Assembly (NCBI RefSeq): GCF_014656215.1
Contig: NZ_BNBZ01000010.1
Location: 124,001-188,000 of the forward strand
Reading direction: 5' to 3'
Length of the DNA stretch: 64,000 bases
Source of the DNA: Streptomyces zaomyceticus
Lineage (GTDB): Bacteria > Actinomycetota > Actinomycetes > Streptomycetales > Streptomycetaceae
Shown here: in pieces, positions 54,435-62,589 of the stretch
Layout: each line of letters begins with the position of its first letter
How positions within the stretch are numbered: position 1 is the stretch's first letter
Notes under the pieces: model-generated
Told to the model about the DNA's origin: nothing
Database searches by the model: none
The model's input: only the letters and a program-made list of their open reading frames with translations
Program-made: the position numbers and the translations under genes

Positions 54435-54857
54435 TCACTCGTCGATCTTCCACGGCATGACGAAGCCGAACTTCCACAGGTAGACGCCGAGCAGGGCGGC
54501 GATGATCACCAGGCCGACGGTGGTGAGGATGATGTTCCTTCGCCGGACCTTGGGGTCGAGGGCGCGCTGGGCGGCCTCGGTGACCTTGCGCTTGGTCCAG
54601 CGGAGCACGAGCTGTGCCCAGACGAACTCGGTCGCCCAGATCGCCATGCCGCCGAAGATGACCAGCCAGCCGGGCCCCGGGAGCGGCAGCATGACCACCC
54701 CGGCGCCGACCACGGCGAGTCCCACGATGAAGACACCGACCTGCCAGCTCAGATGCAGGCCTCGCCGGGACTTGATGAACTCCGGTGCGCGGGATCCCAG
54801 TTCGGCTTCCTGGCCGTCTGCGGACTCCCCGGTGCGCTCGTCACTCTCCGCATTCAT
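54435..54857 (-). CDS. PGPGW (TIGR02611) family membrane protein
   Basis: 140 residues. A polar N-tail, two close membrane helices (WQVGVFIVGLAVVGAGVVML and WLVIFGGMAIWATEFVW) joined by the signature PLPGPGW, then a charged segment and a final helix (IILTTVGLVIIAALLGVYLW). The family is found throughout actinobacteria; its function is unknown. The ATG at 54857 is preferred to an upstream TTG. Confidence 0.88.
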   Translation of the reverse strand: MNAESDERTGESADGQEAELGSRAPEFIKSRRGLHLSWQVGVFIVGLAVVGAGVVMLPLPGPGWLVIFGGMAIWATEFVWAQLVLRWTKRKVTEAAQRALDPKVRRRNIILTTVGLVIIAALLGVYLWKFGFVMPWKIDE

Positions 54858-54962
54858 GCTCCCCAACCTACCGGACGCGGAGCCCCCACCGGAATGGCGG
54901 TATTACCGCAGGTCACACGCACCCGTCCGAGCTACCTGAACGATCACAAAACCGACAGAGGG

Positions 54963-54988
54963 GTTTACAACGGCACCGGAGGTGGCAT
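54963..54988 (+). promoter_or_regulatory. Candidate sigma-H-like promoter for ssgB
   Basis: GTTT (54963-54966) and GGCAT (54984-54988) resemble the GTTT...GGGTAT pattern of Streptomyces SigB/SigH-type promoters, with about 17 bases between. ssgB is known to depend on SigH in S. coelicolor; the match here is approximate. Confidence 0.35.
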
Positions 54989-55047
54989 GTCGATTTCGCC
55001 GACGTGCGAATCCCCGAGCGCACACTGAGCGAAAGGCCCTGGCGCTT

Positions 55048-55461
55048 ATGAACACCACGGTCAGCTGCGAGCTGCACCTGCGCCTCGTTGTGTCGAGCGA
55101 GTCCTCACTGCCTGTACCCGCGGGCCTGCGGTATGACACGGCCGATCCCTATGCCGTGCACGCCACCTTCCACACCGGAGCCGAGGAGACGGTCGAGTGG
55201 GTCTTCGCCCGCGACCTTCTCGCCGAGGGGCTGCACCGGCCCACCGGCACGGGCGACGTCCGCGTCTGGCCATCCCGTAGTCACGGTCAGGGAGTCGTCT
55301 GCATCGCGCTGAGTTCCCCCGAAGGAGAAGCCCTGCTCGAGGCCCCGGCGAGGGCCCTGGAGTCGTTCCTGAAGCGGACCGACGCCGCCGTGCCACCGGG
55401 CACCGAGCACCGGCACTTCGATCTCGATACGGAGCTCTCCCACATCCTGGCCGACAGCTGA
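55048..55461 (+). CDS. ssgB: Sporulation cell-division activator SsgB
   Basis: 137 residues, essentially the S. coelicolor SsgB as I remember it (start MNTTVSCELHLRLVVSSESS). SsgB is positioned by SsgA and recruits FtsZ to the sporulation septa of aerial hyphae. SsgA-like landmarks are VEWVFARDLLAEGLHRPTGTGDVRVWP and LLEAPARALESFLKRT. Single gene, no operon partner; AAAGG lies 11 bases upstream of the ATG. It is the strongest marker that the host is a sporulating actinomycete. Confidence 0.97.
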   Translation: MNTTVSCELHLRLVVSSESSLPVPAGLRYDTADPYAVHATFHTGAEETVEWVFARDLLAEGLHRPTGTGDVRVWPSRSHGQGVVCIALSSPEGEALLEAPARALESFLKRTDAAVPPGTEHRHFDLDTELSHILADS

Positions 55462-55479
55462 GCCAGGCCGAGAGCCGCA

Positions 55480-55510
55480 CGGCGCCGTCCGACTCGGGGC
55501 GACGGCGCCG
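55480..55510 (+). terminator. Terminator after ssgB
   Basis: 10-bp stem CGGCGCCGTC / GACGGCGCCG with an 11-base loop. A second, weaker hairpin (CCACCGCGC 55546-55554 / GCGCGGTGG 55560-55568) follows. Confidence 0.65.
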
Positions 55511-55577
55511 CGCGGGCAGTCACATAGGCACGACTCCGGCGCTCCCCACCGCGCAGCCGGCGCGGTGGTGGGCGCCG

Positions 55578-55604
55578 TTGTCCTTTTCCCGGTCGCGCTA
55601 AAGT
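55578..55604 (+). promoter_or_regulatory. Candidate promoter for the CGNR protein gene
   Basis: TTGTCC (55578-55583), a 15-base spacer, and TAAAGT (55599-55604), about 50 bases before the start. The spacer is short. Confidence 0.35.
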
Positions 55605-55652
55605 CAGCGCCATTCCGCGGGCACCCGCCCGCGGCCGGCCAGGGAGCGAATC

Positions 55653-56210
55653 GTGCTGATCCCTCACGACACCCGGATCGCCCTCGACACCGTCGTCGAT
55701 CTGATGAACACCGCGCCCCAGGGCGACCGCGTCGACGAGCTCGCGGACATCCCGGGACTGCAGAGCTTCGTGCTCGCGCACAAGATCAGCGGCGTGGGCG
55801 AGCTGGGCCCCCACGACCTGCGCGCCGTGCGGGAGGTACGCGAGAAGTTCGCCGCGGTCTTCTCCGCGCCCGAGGCCCGGATCGCGGCCCCCCTGATCAA
55901 CCAGCTGGTGGCGGGAGCGGGCACCACGCCCCAGCTCACCGACCACGACGGCTACGACTGGCACGTGCACTACTTCGCCCCGGGCGCCTCGGTGGCGGAC
56001 CATCTCGCGGCCGACTGCGGCATGGCGCTGGCGTTCATCGTGGTGGCGGGCGAGCAGGAGCGGCTGCGGCGCTGCGAGGCGCCGGACTGCGGCCGGGCCT
56101 TCGTCGACCTCTCACGCAACCGCTCGCGCCGCTACTGCGACAGCCGCACCTGCGGAAACCGTCTGCACGTGGCCGCGTACCGGGCACGCCGCAAGGAAGC
56201 CGCGGGCTGA
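55653..56210 (+). CDS. CGNR zinc-finger (ABATE domain) protein
   Basis: 185 residues. The N-terminal ABATE-type helical domain (IALDTVVDLMNTAP, FAAVFSAPEA) is followed by the C-terminal CGNR zinc finger: CEAPDCGRAFVDLSRNRSRRYCDSRTCGNR with two CxxxxC-type pairs. Such proteins are thought to be stress-linked DNA-binding regulators. The GTG start is MLIPHDTRIALD. It lies downstream of ssgB but with its own gap. Confidence 0.92.
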   Translation: MLIPHDTRIALDTVVDLMNTAPQGDRVDELADIPGLQSFVLAHKISGVGELGPHDLRAVREVREKFAAVFSAPEARIAAPLINQLVAGAGTTPQLTDHDGYDWHVHYFAPGASVADHLAADCGMALAFIVVAGEQERLRRCEAPDCGRAFVDLSRNRSRRYCDSRTCGNRLHVAAYRARRKEAAG

Positions 56211-56227
56211 GGCCGGGGCCGCCGCGG

Positions 56228-56266
56228 CACGAGGAGTCACAGCACGAGGACTCACAGCACGAAGAG
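56228..56266. repeat. 15-bp tandem repeat, about 2.6 copies
   Basis: Units CACGAGGAGTCACAG (56228-56242) and CACGAGGACTCACAG (56243-56257), then a partial third CACGAAGAG. It spans the end of the small membrane-protein gene on the minus strand. Confidence 0.8.
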
Positions 56267-56416
56267 ATCGTGCACGGCGGCCATCAGCAGCAGACAGCCG
56301 ATCACCCCGAGAAAGATCATCAGGGGTGGCTGGGAGAGCGCGAACAGGCAGCCGCGCGGCTCTTCGGCAGGGGCATCGGTGGCGACGGGAGCGACGTCCC
56401 GCGAGGTATCCAGCAT
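56252..56416 (-). CDS. Small single-pass membrane protein
   Basis: 54 residues (MLDTSRDVAPVATDAP...). One C-terminal helix (PPLMIFLGVIGCLLLMAAVHDLFVL) follows a short polar stretch. A CCCCCCGAG context precedes the ATG; a longer frame to 56470 is possible. Coding is supported by the hydrophobic pattern only; the function is unknown. Confidence 0.55.
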   Translation of the reverse strand: MLDTSRDVAPVATDAPAEEPRGCLFALSQPPLMIFLGVIGCLLLMAAVHDLFVL

Positions 56417-56527
56417 CTCGGGGGGATGATGGCGCACCCGGGACCCCGGAAATCCCGCAACACGCCCCACCGCAGGGGCAGTTCACCCCTTCCCGTGGAT
56501 CATGGGAACGGGAATCGCCAGAAGCGG

Positions 56528-56941
56528 TCAGATTCCGTGCTTCTTCAGAATCGCCTCGATGTCGCTGAAGTCCTCTCCGGCGCCGCTGCCGGCCCCCGGC
56601 TTCGCCGTCACGGCCCGGGAGGGCGACGACGCCGACGGCGCCACGGCGCCCCGCTCGGCTCCCCCGGTGGTCTCCTTGCGGCCGCCCCGGCGCCGCTCGA
56701 CGGCGCGGGTGGACAGGAAGAACAGCAGGGCGAGACCGAGGACGCCGAACCCGGCCCAGGCGACGGGGCTGAAGGCCGTGTCCACGATCCACTCGACGGC
56801 CCCCGTCATCACCAGACCGAGCGGCACCAGGGCGTAGGCCGCGGTACGGGCGGCGGACAGGAAGCGCTTCCGGTACGCCATGATCGCGGCGATGCCGAGG
56901 CCCGCCACGGACACCGCGGAGCAAATGGTCTCGGCGAGCAT
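56528..56941 (-). CDS. Small multi-pass membrane protein of unknown function
   Basis: 137 residues with about three hydrophobic segments (MLAETICSAVSVAGLGIAAIMAY, AYALVPLGLVMTGAVEWIV, VAWAGFGVLGLALLFFLS). A Gly/Ala/Ser linker then leads to a short conserved-looking C-terminal helix, EDFSDIEAILKKHGI. The ATG follows GGAGGA. Not recognised; the helical end could be a docking tail. Confidence 0.75.
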   Translation of the reverse strand: MLAETICSAVSVAGLGIAAIMAYRKRFLSAARTAAYALVPLGLVMTGAVEWIVDTAFSPVAWAGFGVLGLALLFFLSTRAVERRRGGRKETTGGAERGAVAPSASSPSRAVTAKPGAGSGAGEDFSDIEAILKKHGI

Positions 56942-57113
56942 GCGGTCCTCCAGGTGCCGGGTGATACGTCCCTTCCATCCTGCACCGCCGATGCCGTCCG
57001 GGGCCATGTCCAGGGCCCGGTCTCAGGGAGATCTCCGGGTCGTCCCCTCCGGATCTCCTCCCCAGGTCCCGGTGGCGAGACAGCCGTCCCTCCCCGTGAG
57101 GGAGACTGCTGTC

Positions 57114-57629
57114 ATGAGTGACTCCACCACCGCACCCGTCTCCCCCGTCGTCCTGGAGGCGTGGTTCGACCTCCAGTGCCCCGACTGTTTCCAGGCCCTC
57201 GACGACGTCCGCGCGCTCCGCGAGAAGTACGGCGACCGGCTCGACGTACAGCTGCGCCACTTCCCGCTCGCGAAGCACAAGCACGCGTACGCGGCCGCGC
57301 AGGCCGCCGAGGAGGCCGTCGAGCAGGGCAAGGGCTGGCCGTACGCGGAGGCGCTGCTCGCCAGGACCGCCGAGCTCGGCGAGCGGGGCGAGCCGGTACT
57401 GATGGAGGTCGCCACCGAACTGGGCCTGGACGCCGAGGAGTTCGACACCGCCCTGATCGACGGCCGCCATCTGCTGACCGTCGACGCGGACGAGGCCGAG
57501 GGCAAGGCGATCAAGGTCACCGGCACGCCGACCTATGTCATCGACGGCGAGCGTCTGGACGGGGGCCAGAGCCAGGACGGCCTGCGCGAGCGCGTCGAGG
57601 CGATCGCCGACCGTCTCCTGGGCGCCTGA
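57114..57629 (+). CDS. DsbA-family thiol oxidoreductase (cytoplasmic type)
   Basis: 171 residues of the DsbA/FrnE-like fold. The active site is CPDC in FDLQCPDCFQAL, and the cis-proline is in VTGTPTYVIDG. The inserted helical domain contains KHKHAYAAAQAAEEAVEQGKGWPYAEALL. There is no signal peptide, so it probably acts in the cytoplasm. GGGAG precedes the ATG. It converges on the GNAT gene with only 12 bases between and no terminator. Confidence 0.92.
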   Translation: MSDSTTAPVSPVVLEAWFDLQCPDCFQALDDVRALREKYGDRLDVQLRHFPLAKHKHAYAAAQAAEEAVEQGKGWPYAEALLARTAELGERGEPVLMEVATELGLDAEEFDTALIDGRHLLTVDADEAEGKAIKVTGTPTYVIDGERLDGGQSQDGLRERVEAIADRLLGA

Positions 57630-57641
57630 CCGCCCCCTCGC

Positions 57642-58481
57642 CTACCGCAGCTCCTTGGCGCTGTTGACGTAGGTCGTGCGGTAGCCCAGCGACTCGTAGA
57701 GCCGGATCGCCGGGGTGTTGCCCGCGAAGACGTGCAGTCCGAGCAGGGTCTCCCCGGCCGCCCGCGCGACCCGCTCGGCGAGCAGCATCAGCGCCCGGCC
57801 GTAGCCGTGGCCGCGCTGCTCCTCGGCGACCTCGATGTCGTACACGTAGGCCGCCCACCGCCCCGGTTCCAGCTCGATCCGGCCGGTCCACAGGTGGCCC
57901 GCGGGCCGCCCGTCGCGGACGACCACGTGGATCGCGACCCCGGGGGTGGCCAGGCCCTCCGGGAGGTACTTCGCGTGGCTGCCCTCGGCCTTGGCGCGGG
58001 CCTGGTCCTCGGGGACACCGCGGTCGATCCAGCTCTGCGCGTACCCCTCCTTGGACCGCGCCGCCCACGCCCCGTACTCGGCATCGGTCATCGGCCGCAC
58101 CTCGACGCCCTCCGGCAGGGCCGGCGGCTCGGCGGGCAGCTCCTTGACCATGTTCCGGCTGCGCTCGGTGTAGCCGAGCGAGCGTGCCATCCGCAGCCCC
58201 GTCGCCGCCTCGGCGGGCACCGAGATCTGCACCTCGGCACAGCCCCAGCCCCGCAGCACCTCCTCGGAGGCGAGCGCCGCGACGGTGCCCCTGCCCCGCC
58301 CCCGGTCCGGCTCGTCGACCCGGAGCAGGCCGATCACTCCGGAGGCGGCTCCGAAGCCGGGGTCGGTGGAGAGGTGGACGGAACCGACACGGCGGCTGTT
58401 CACACACACGTCGTAGGTGCGGGAACGGCCACCGTCGGGCCTCTGCTGAAGCGGCTCGGCCGGCCGCAGGGTGGTGGTCAT
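57642..58481 (-). CDS. GNAT-family acetyltransferase (tandem domains)
   Basis: 279 residues. Two GNAT units are seen: an N-terminal one with LLRVDEPDRGRGRGTVAALASEEVLRGWG and a C-terminal one with YDIEVAEEQRGHGYGRALMLLAERVA and LYESLGYRTTY, the acetyl-CoA binding motif. The substrate is unknown. The ATG (MTTTLRPAEPLQ) at 58481 is preferred over an upstream in-frame start at 58517. Next to pabC on the same strand. Confidence 0.9.
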   Translation of the reverse strand: MTTTLRPAEPLQQRPDGGRSRTYDVCVNSRRVGSVHLSTDPGFGAASGVIGLLRVDEPDRGRGRGTVAALASEEVLRGWGCAEVQISVPAEAATGLRMARSLGYTERSRNMVKELPAEPPALPEGVEVRPMTDAEYGAWAARSKEGYAQSWIDRGVPEDQARAKAEGSHAKYLPEGLATPGVAIHVVVRDGRPAGHLWTGRIELEPGRWAAYVYDIEVAEEQRGHGYGRALMLLAERVARAAGETLLGLHVFAGNTPAIRLYESLGYRTTYVNSAKELR

Positions 58482-58523
58482 CAGTGGTGTTCTACCCACC
58501 CCGGGGCCGTCCGTCATCAGGTT

Positions 58524-59354
58524 TTACGCGAGGCGCGGATCGCGGTCCCGGGAGGCGTTCTCGTCGAAGATCCGCATGGCCTTGGCGGTGACCGGTCCGG
58601 GCGTCGCCGTCAGCTCGCGCCCGTCGACGCGGTGCACGGCCTGGACGTCGCGGAGGGTCGAGGTCAGGAAGATCTCCTCGGCGCTCTCCAGGACGTCCAG
58701 CGGCAGATCGGTCTCCTGTGCGCCGGTCCACTCCACGGCGAGGGCGCGGGTGATGCCCGCGAGACAGCCGGAGGAGACGGGCGGGGTGTGGATCCGGCCG
58801 TCCAGCACGACGAAGACGTTGGAGCCGGTGCCCTCGCAGAGCCGGCCCACGGTGTTGGCGAAGAGCGCCTCGGTCGCCCCCTGCTCACGCGCCCGGGCGA
58901 GGGCGACCACGTTCTCGGCGTACGAGGTGGTCTTGAGGCCGGTGAGGGCGCCTCGCTCGTTACGGGTCCAGGGCACGGTGATCACCGCGGTGGAGTCGGC
59001 GCGACGGCCCGTCTCCCCGAGGGCCACCACCAGGCTGGCCCCGGCGTCTCCCCGCTCGGAGCCGAGCGGGGAGAGACCTCCGGTGTACGTGATGCGGAGC
59101 CGGCCGAGCTCCATCGGGTTCGTCCCGACGACGGCGGCGCAGGCGCGGCGGACCTCGTCGAGGTCCGGGTCGGGCAGACCGAGACCGCGGGCGGAGCGGG
59201 TGAGGCGCTCCAGATGGAGGGTGAGCGCGAAGGTCTCGCCGCGCTCCACCTTGACCGTCTCGAAGATGCCGTCGCCGACGGTCAGACCGTGGTCCAGCAC
59301 GGAGACCAGGGCGGTCTCCGCTTCGTGCAGCCCGCCGTTGACCCAGAGTTTCAT
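58524..59354 (-). CDS. pabC: Aminodeoxychorismate lyase (class IV PLP aminotransferase fold)
   Basis: 276 residues. The PLP-binding lysine lies in GLKTTSYAENVVAL; FVNTVGRLCEGTGSNVF-type motifs (here FANTVGRLCEGTGSNVFVV) match class IV enzymes. It would convert 4-amino-4-deoxychorismate to p-aminobenzoate and pyruvate for folate. The ATG overlaps the pabB stop as ATGA. A D-amino acid or branched-chain role is less likely given the neighbour. Confidence 0.92.
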   Translation of the reverse strand: MKLWVNGGLHEAETALVSVLDHGLTVGDGIFETVKVERGETFALTLHLERLTRSARGLGLPDPDLDEVRRACAAVVGTNPMELGRLRITYTGGLSPLGSERGDAGASLVVALGETGRRADSTAVITVPWTRNERGALTGLKTTSYAENVVALARAREQGATEALFANTVGRLCEGTGSNVFVVLDGRIHTPPVSSGCLAGITRALAVEWTGAQETDLPLDVLESAEEIFLTSTLRDVQAVHRVDGRELTATPGPVTAKAMRIFDENASRDRDPRLA

Positions 59355-60418
59355 CGAGAAATGGCCTTTCCACTCGCCTCGAGGGCGCCTGACTCATAGG
59401 CGCCCGACGCTATCGCGACCAGCCGGGCCGCCTTGAGTTCGGTCTCCTCCCACTCGCGCTCCGGGTCCGAACCCCAGGTGATCCCGGCGCCGGTGCCGAA
59501 TCGGAGCACGCCTTCGGGGCGGTCGATCCAGAAGGTCCTTATGCCGACGGCCAGCTGCGCGGTGCCCGCGTCGGCGTCGACCCAGCCGACGCCTCCGCAG
59601 TAGGGACCGCGGGGGGCGGTCTCCAGGGCCTCGATGATCCGCAGCGCGCTCGACTTGGGCGCGCCGGTGACGGAGCCGGGCGGGAAGGTGGCGTCGAGCA
59701 GCTCGGGCCAGCCGGCGTCCTCGCGCAGCAGTCCGGTGACCGTGGAGACGAGGTGGACGAGTCCGGGGTGCTCCTCGACCGCGCAGAGGGCGGGGACGGC
59801 GACGGTGCCAGTGTCGCTGACGCGCCCCAGGTCGTTGCGGACCAGGTCGACGATCATCACGTTCTCCGCGTGGTCCTTGGGGAGGAGGTCGGCGGCGGTG
59901 CGTCCGGTGCCCTTGATGGGGCCGGAGGAGATCAGCGCCCCTTCCCTGCCGAGGTAGAGCTCGGGGGACGCGGTGGCGACCTCCACTCCGTGGGCGGGCA
60001 GGCGGATCGTTCCGGCGTACGGGGCGGGGTTGCCGCGGGCGAGGAGCGCGGTGAGGGCGTCGACGTCGGCCGCGGGCGGGTCCGGCAGCGGCGCGGTCAG
60101 CACCCGGCAGAGGTTCGCCTGGTAGACCTCGCCGCGCGCGATGTGCTCGCGCACGCGCCGGACGCCCGCGATGTACGCGGCGCGGTCGAGGGAGGACGTC
60201 CAGTCGCCGGCGGAGGGTCCGCGCCAGGCGCCCGGGACGGGCAGGGGGACGGGGTCGGGCCGTACGTCCCCGAAGCGGGCGCAGGTCAGTCGCCCCTCGA
60301 AGTCCGCACAGACGGCCCAGAAGCCTGCGGAGTCCAGGGCTTCGGGGTCGTGGGTGACGTCCCGGAGGTCGGTCGCGACGAGGCCGCCGAAGCGGGCCAG
60401 GGGAGCAAGGTCGTGCAC
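59351..60418 (-). CDS. pabB: Aminodeoxychorismate synthase component I
   Basis: 355 residues of the chorismate-binding family. Motifs are SGPIKGTGRT, DHAENVMIVDLVRNDLGRV and FPPGSVTGAPKSSALRIIEALE. It aminates chorismate at C4 with ammonia from a glutaminase subunit (pabA not seen in the window). The GTG start (MHDLAPLARFGG) begins the coupled pabB-pabC pair. It consumes chorismate made by aroC at the other end of the window. Confidence 0.93.
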   Translation of the reverse strand: MHDLAPLARFGGLVATDLRDVTHDPEALDSAGFWAVCADFEGRLTCARFGDVRPDPVPLPVPGAWRGPSAGDWTSSLDRAAYIAGVRRVREHIARGEVYQANLCRVLTAPLPDPPAADVDALTALLARGNPAPYAGTIRLPAHGVEVATASPELYLGREGALISSGPIKGTGRTAADLLPKDHAENVMIVDLVRNDLGRVSDTGTVAVPALCAVEEHPGLVHLVSTVTGLLREDAGWPELLDATFPPGSVTGAPKSSALRIIEALETAPRGPYCGGVGWVDADAGTAQLAVGIRTFWIDRPEGVLRFGTGAGITWGSDPEREWEETELKAARLVAIASGAYESGALEASGKAISR

Positions 60419-60649
60419 GCATCGAGTCTAGGTCGGCCGGACGGGGGCCACCGGGTGTGTGCGAGGGAGGCTCCCCGCCACCCGGGGAACACGGCGAGTG
60501 AACGTGGCGCGAACCCTCCGGGACGCCCGGCCGGGCACCCGGATCGGCGGGCAGGTCAGCACGCTGCGGAAACGCGTTTTTGTGCTGGCCCAGGAATCCG
60601 CTAGAGTTCAACACGTCGCCGGGACGCGCAAGCGAAACGGAAACGACAA

Positions 60650-60722
60650 GCGGACGTGGCTCAGTTGGTAGAGCATCACCTTGCCAAGGTGAGGGTCGCG
60701 AGTTCGAATCTCGTCGTCCGCT
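60650..60722 (+). tRNA. tRNA-Gly (GCC)
   Basis: 73 bases with acceptor GCGGACG / CGTCCGC, anticodon loop TTGCCAA reading GCC, and T-arm GAGTTCGAATCTC. CCA is not encoded. First of a five-tRNA array. Confidence 0.95.
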
Positions 60723-60761
60723 CGATGTGGGGGATCTTCCCGAACCCCCGTATTCACTCCT

Positions 60762-60832
60762 GGTGGAGTGGCCGAGAGGCGAGGCAACGGCCTGCAAAGC
60801 CGTCTACACGGGTTCAAATCCCGTCTCCACCT
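60762..60832 (+). tRNA. tRNA-Cys (GCA)
   Basis: 71 bases. Acceptor GGTGGAG / CTCCACC, anticodon loop CTGCAAA reading GCA, T-arm GGGTTCAAATCCC. The three following bases are CCA. Confidence 0.95.
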
Positions 60833-60836
60833 CCAA

Positions 60837-60908
60837 GCGCGATTAGCTCAGCGGGAGAGCGCTTCCCTGACACGGAAGAGGTCACTGGTTCAATCCCAGT
60901 ATCGCGCA
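60837..60908 (+). tRNA. tRNA-Val (GAC), copy 1
   Basis: 72 bases. Acceptor GCGCGAT / ATCGCGC, anticodon loop CTGACAC reading GAC, T-arm CTGGTTCAATCCCAG. CCA is not encoded. Confidence 0.96.
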
Positions 60909-60947
60909 CGCAGAACAACTGAAGATCCGGTCCACATGGATCGACCC

Positions 60948-61019
60948 GCGCGATTAGCTCAGCGGGAGAGCGCTTCCCTGACACGGAAGAGGTCACTGGT
61001 TCAATCCCAGTATCGCGCA
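60948..61019 (+). tRNA. tRNA-Val (GAC), copy 2
   Basis: 72 bases, identical to copy 1. The flanks just 3' of copies 1 and 2 also share ACGCAG. Confidence 0.96.
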
Positions 61020-61062
61020 CGCAGCACGCACTGCCCTCGGGTAATGTTCGTGTGCACCACCC

Positions 61063-61134
61063 GCGCGATTAGCTCAGCGGGAGAGCGCTTCCCTGACACG
61101 GAAGAGGTCACTGGTTCAATCCCAGTATCGCGCA
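61063..61134 (+). tRNA. tRNA-Val (GAC), copy 3
   Basis: 72 bases, identical to copies 1 and 2. The following bases are CCA (61135-61137), so only this Val(GAC) copy encodes its 3' end. A terminator follows. Confidence 0.96.
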
Positions 61135-61143
61135 CCACCTGAA

Positions 61144-61176
61144 AAGCCCCCGGCCGCCACTCGCGGCCGGGGGCTT
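61144..61176 (+). terminator. Terminator after the tRNA array
   Basis: 14-bp perfect stem AAGCCCCCGGCCGC with the loop CACTC, followed by a T-containing stretch. Also positioned to end the minus-strand zinc-ribbon gene. Confidence 0.88.
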
Positions 61177-61210
61177 CTTCGTGCACCGGGGAGACCCGGT
61201 GCACCTCCGG

Positions 61211-61498
61211 TCAGGAGGAGAAGAGCATCCGGCCGAAACCGCGCTGACGGTAGTGACCGCCGCCGTGGTGGCCACCGTGGTGCGGGGCACCCCAGGCGGG
61301 GGCGGCGGGCTGTGCCGGGTAGGCCTGCGGGGCGGGCGGGGCCGGCGGGGCCGGCTGGACCCACTGGGACTCGAGACGGGTCAGGGACTCCAGCTCGCCG
61401 TAGTCCAGGAATATCCCGCGGCAGCCGCTGCACTGCTCGATCTGGACGCCGTTGCGGTTGTACGTGTGCATGGCCGCATGACACTTGGGACACTGCAT
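61211..61498 (-). CDS. TFIIB-type zinc-ribbon protein
   Basis: 95 residues. CPKCHAAMHTYNRNGVQIEQCSGCRGIFLDYGELESL is a zf-TFIIB ribbon with two CxxC knuckles. A Pro/Ala-rich linker and a His/Gly-rich tail (HHGGHHGGGHYRQRG) follow. Small zinc-binding protein of unknown role. The ATG is clear and the product acts in the cytoplasm. Alone between the tRNA array and the APH-fold gene. Confidence 0.87.
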   Translation of the reverse strand: MQCPKCHAAMHTYNRNGVQIEQCSGCRGIFLDYGELESLTRLESQWVQPAPPAPPAPQAYPAQPAAPAWGAPHHGGHHGGGHYRQRGFGRMLFSS

Positions 61499-61543
61499 GC
61501 TCGGCTCAACTCCCTGACTTCGCCGTTCGAATGGTCCTTCACC

Positions 61544-62557
61544 TTACGTGGACGCCGAAGGGGCCGGGTCGGTTCGGTGTCCGGCGATACGCGCACAGGT
61601 GTCGATCATCACCTCCTCCACCTCGTCGAGCGGCCGGCGCTCGGCCGTGGACTTGGCGAGGGCGAGGGCGGCCGTCTGGACCGTCAGCGCACGGGCGGGC
61701 ACATCGAGTTGCACCCATGGATCGGCGCCCACGGCGGGACCGCCCGCCCCCCGGTAGGCGTCGAGGAACCGGGACCAGATCTCCGGGGGGAGGATGCCGG
61801 CGGCGAACCAGGCCGCGGGGCGGGCCAGATCCCAGGCCGGGTCGCCGAGGCCGAGGTCGTCGATGTCGATGAGCCGCCAGGGACCCGGGGCCGACGACGG
61901 GGAGTTCTGCGGCGGTACGGAGCCCGTCGCCCTGACCAGTTGGCCGAGGTGGAAGTCGCCGTGGCAGAGCAGCCGGGGGCCGCCCGGCGCGACGCGGTCG
62001 GGAACCGACCGCCAGGCGGCCAGGACGGTCCGGGCGGCCGGGTGGTCCGGTGCCGTCCGGCGCATCCGCTCCACGGCCAGGGCCGCCTTCACCGGGGCCC
62101 GCATCTCCGGGAGCCGGTCGGCCGCCCCGACGGGAGGCGGGGTGCGGTGGAGCAGGGCGAGGAGCCGTGCGGCCTCCTCCCAGGGGGCGGCGTCGGGGTC
62201 CGCCGGGTCGACGGGCGGACCGTACGGCCACAGGGTCACCGGCCGGCCGTCGAGCGCGTGGGGTCCGCCGAGTTCGTCGGGCGCGGCCGGCCGGGGCCCG
62301 GGGAGCGGCGGGAGGAGGACGGCGCGGACGTCCGGGTGGCCGGCGAGCGCGAGCCGTGCGCAGTGCGCCTCGGGATCGGTGCCGGGGGCGTGCGCCTTCG
62401 CGACCAGTCGCCCGTGCCGTACGACCGTCCCGTCGTCCCGGTCCGCCAGCACCCCGACGAGGCCGCCCGGGCAACGGCAGGGCGTGCCGGGCCGGTGGGC
62501 GGCGGCGTGCGCGTACGCCGCGAGGCGGTCGAGGAGAGGCCGTTCAGGGAGGTCCAC
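61544..62557 (-). CDS. Aminoglycoside phosphotransferase-fold (APH) kinase-like protein
   Basis: 337 residues. The Brenner-type catalytic loop LLCHGDFHLGQLV and the metal-binding LIDIDDLGLGDPAWDLA are both intact, so it should be active. The N-terminal nucleotide region is short and Ala/Pro-rich. The substrate is unknown; the context gives no sign of antibiotic resistance. The start is GTG (MDLPERPLLDRLA). The C-terminus is helical (EEVEEVMIDTCARIAG). Confidence 0.85.
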   Translation of the reverse strand: MDLPERPLLDRLAAYAHAAAHRPGTPCRCPGGLVGVLADRDDGTVVRHGRLVAKAHAPGTDPEAHCARLALAGHPDVRAVLLPPLPGPRPAAPDELGGPHALDGRPVTLWPYGPPVDPADPDAAPWEEAARLLALLHRTPPPVGAADRLPEMRAPVKAALAVERMRRTAPDHPAARTVLAAWRSVPDRVAPGGPRLLCHGDFHLGQLVRATGSVPPQNSPSSAPGPWRLIDIDDLGLGDPAWDLARPAAWFAAGILPPEIWSRFLDAYRGAGGPAVGADPWVQLDVPARALTVQTAALALAKSTAERRPLDEVEEVMIDTCARIAGHRTDPAPSAST

Positions 62558-62589
62558 GGGGGCGAGCGTACGGGGTCGGGAACGCGCGA

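Noticed and set aside
60837..61134. CRISPR-like array (three identical 72-bp units with short spacers)
   Set aside because: The units fold as tRNA-Val with anticodon GAC; there are no cas genes and spacer lengths are irregular.
61544..62557. Aminoglycoside-resistance gene
   Set aside because: The APH fold is shared by many small-molecule and maintenance kinases, and nothing in the neighbourhood points to antibiotic resistance or production.
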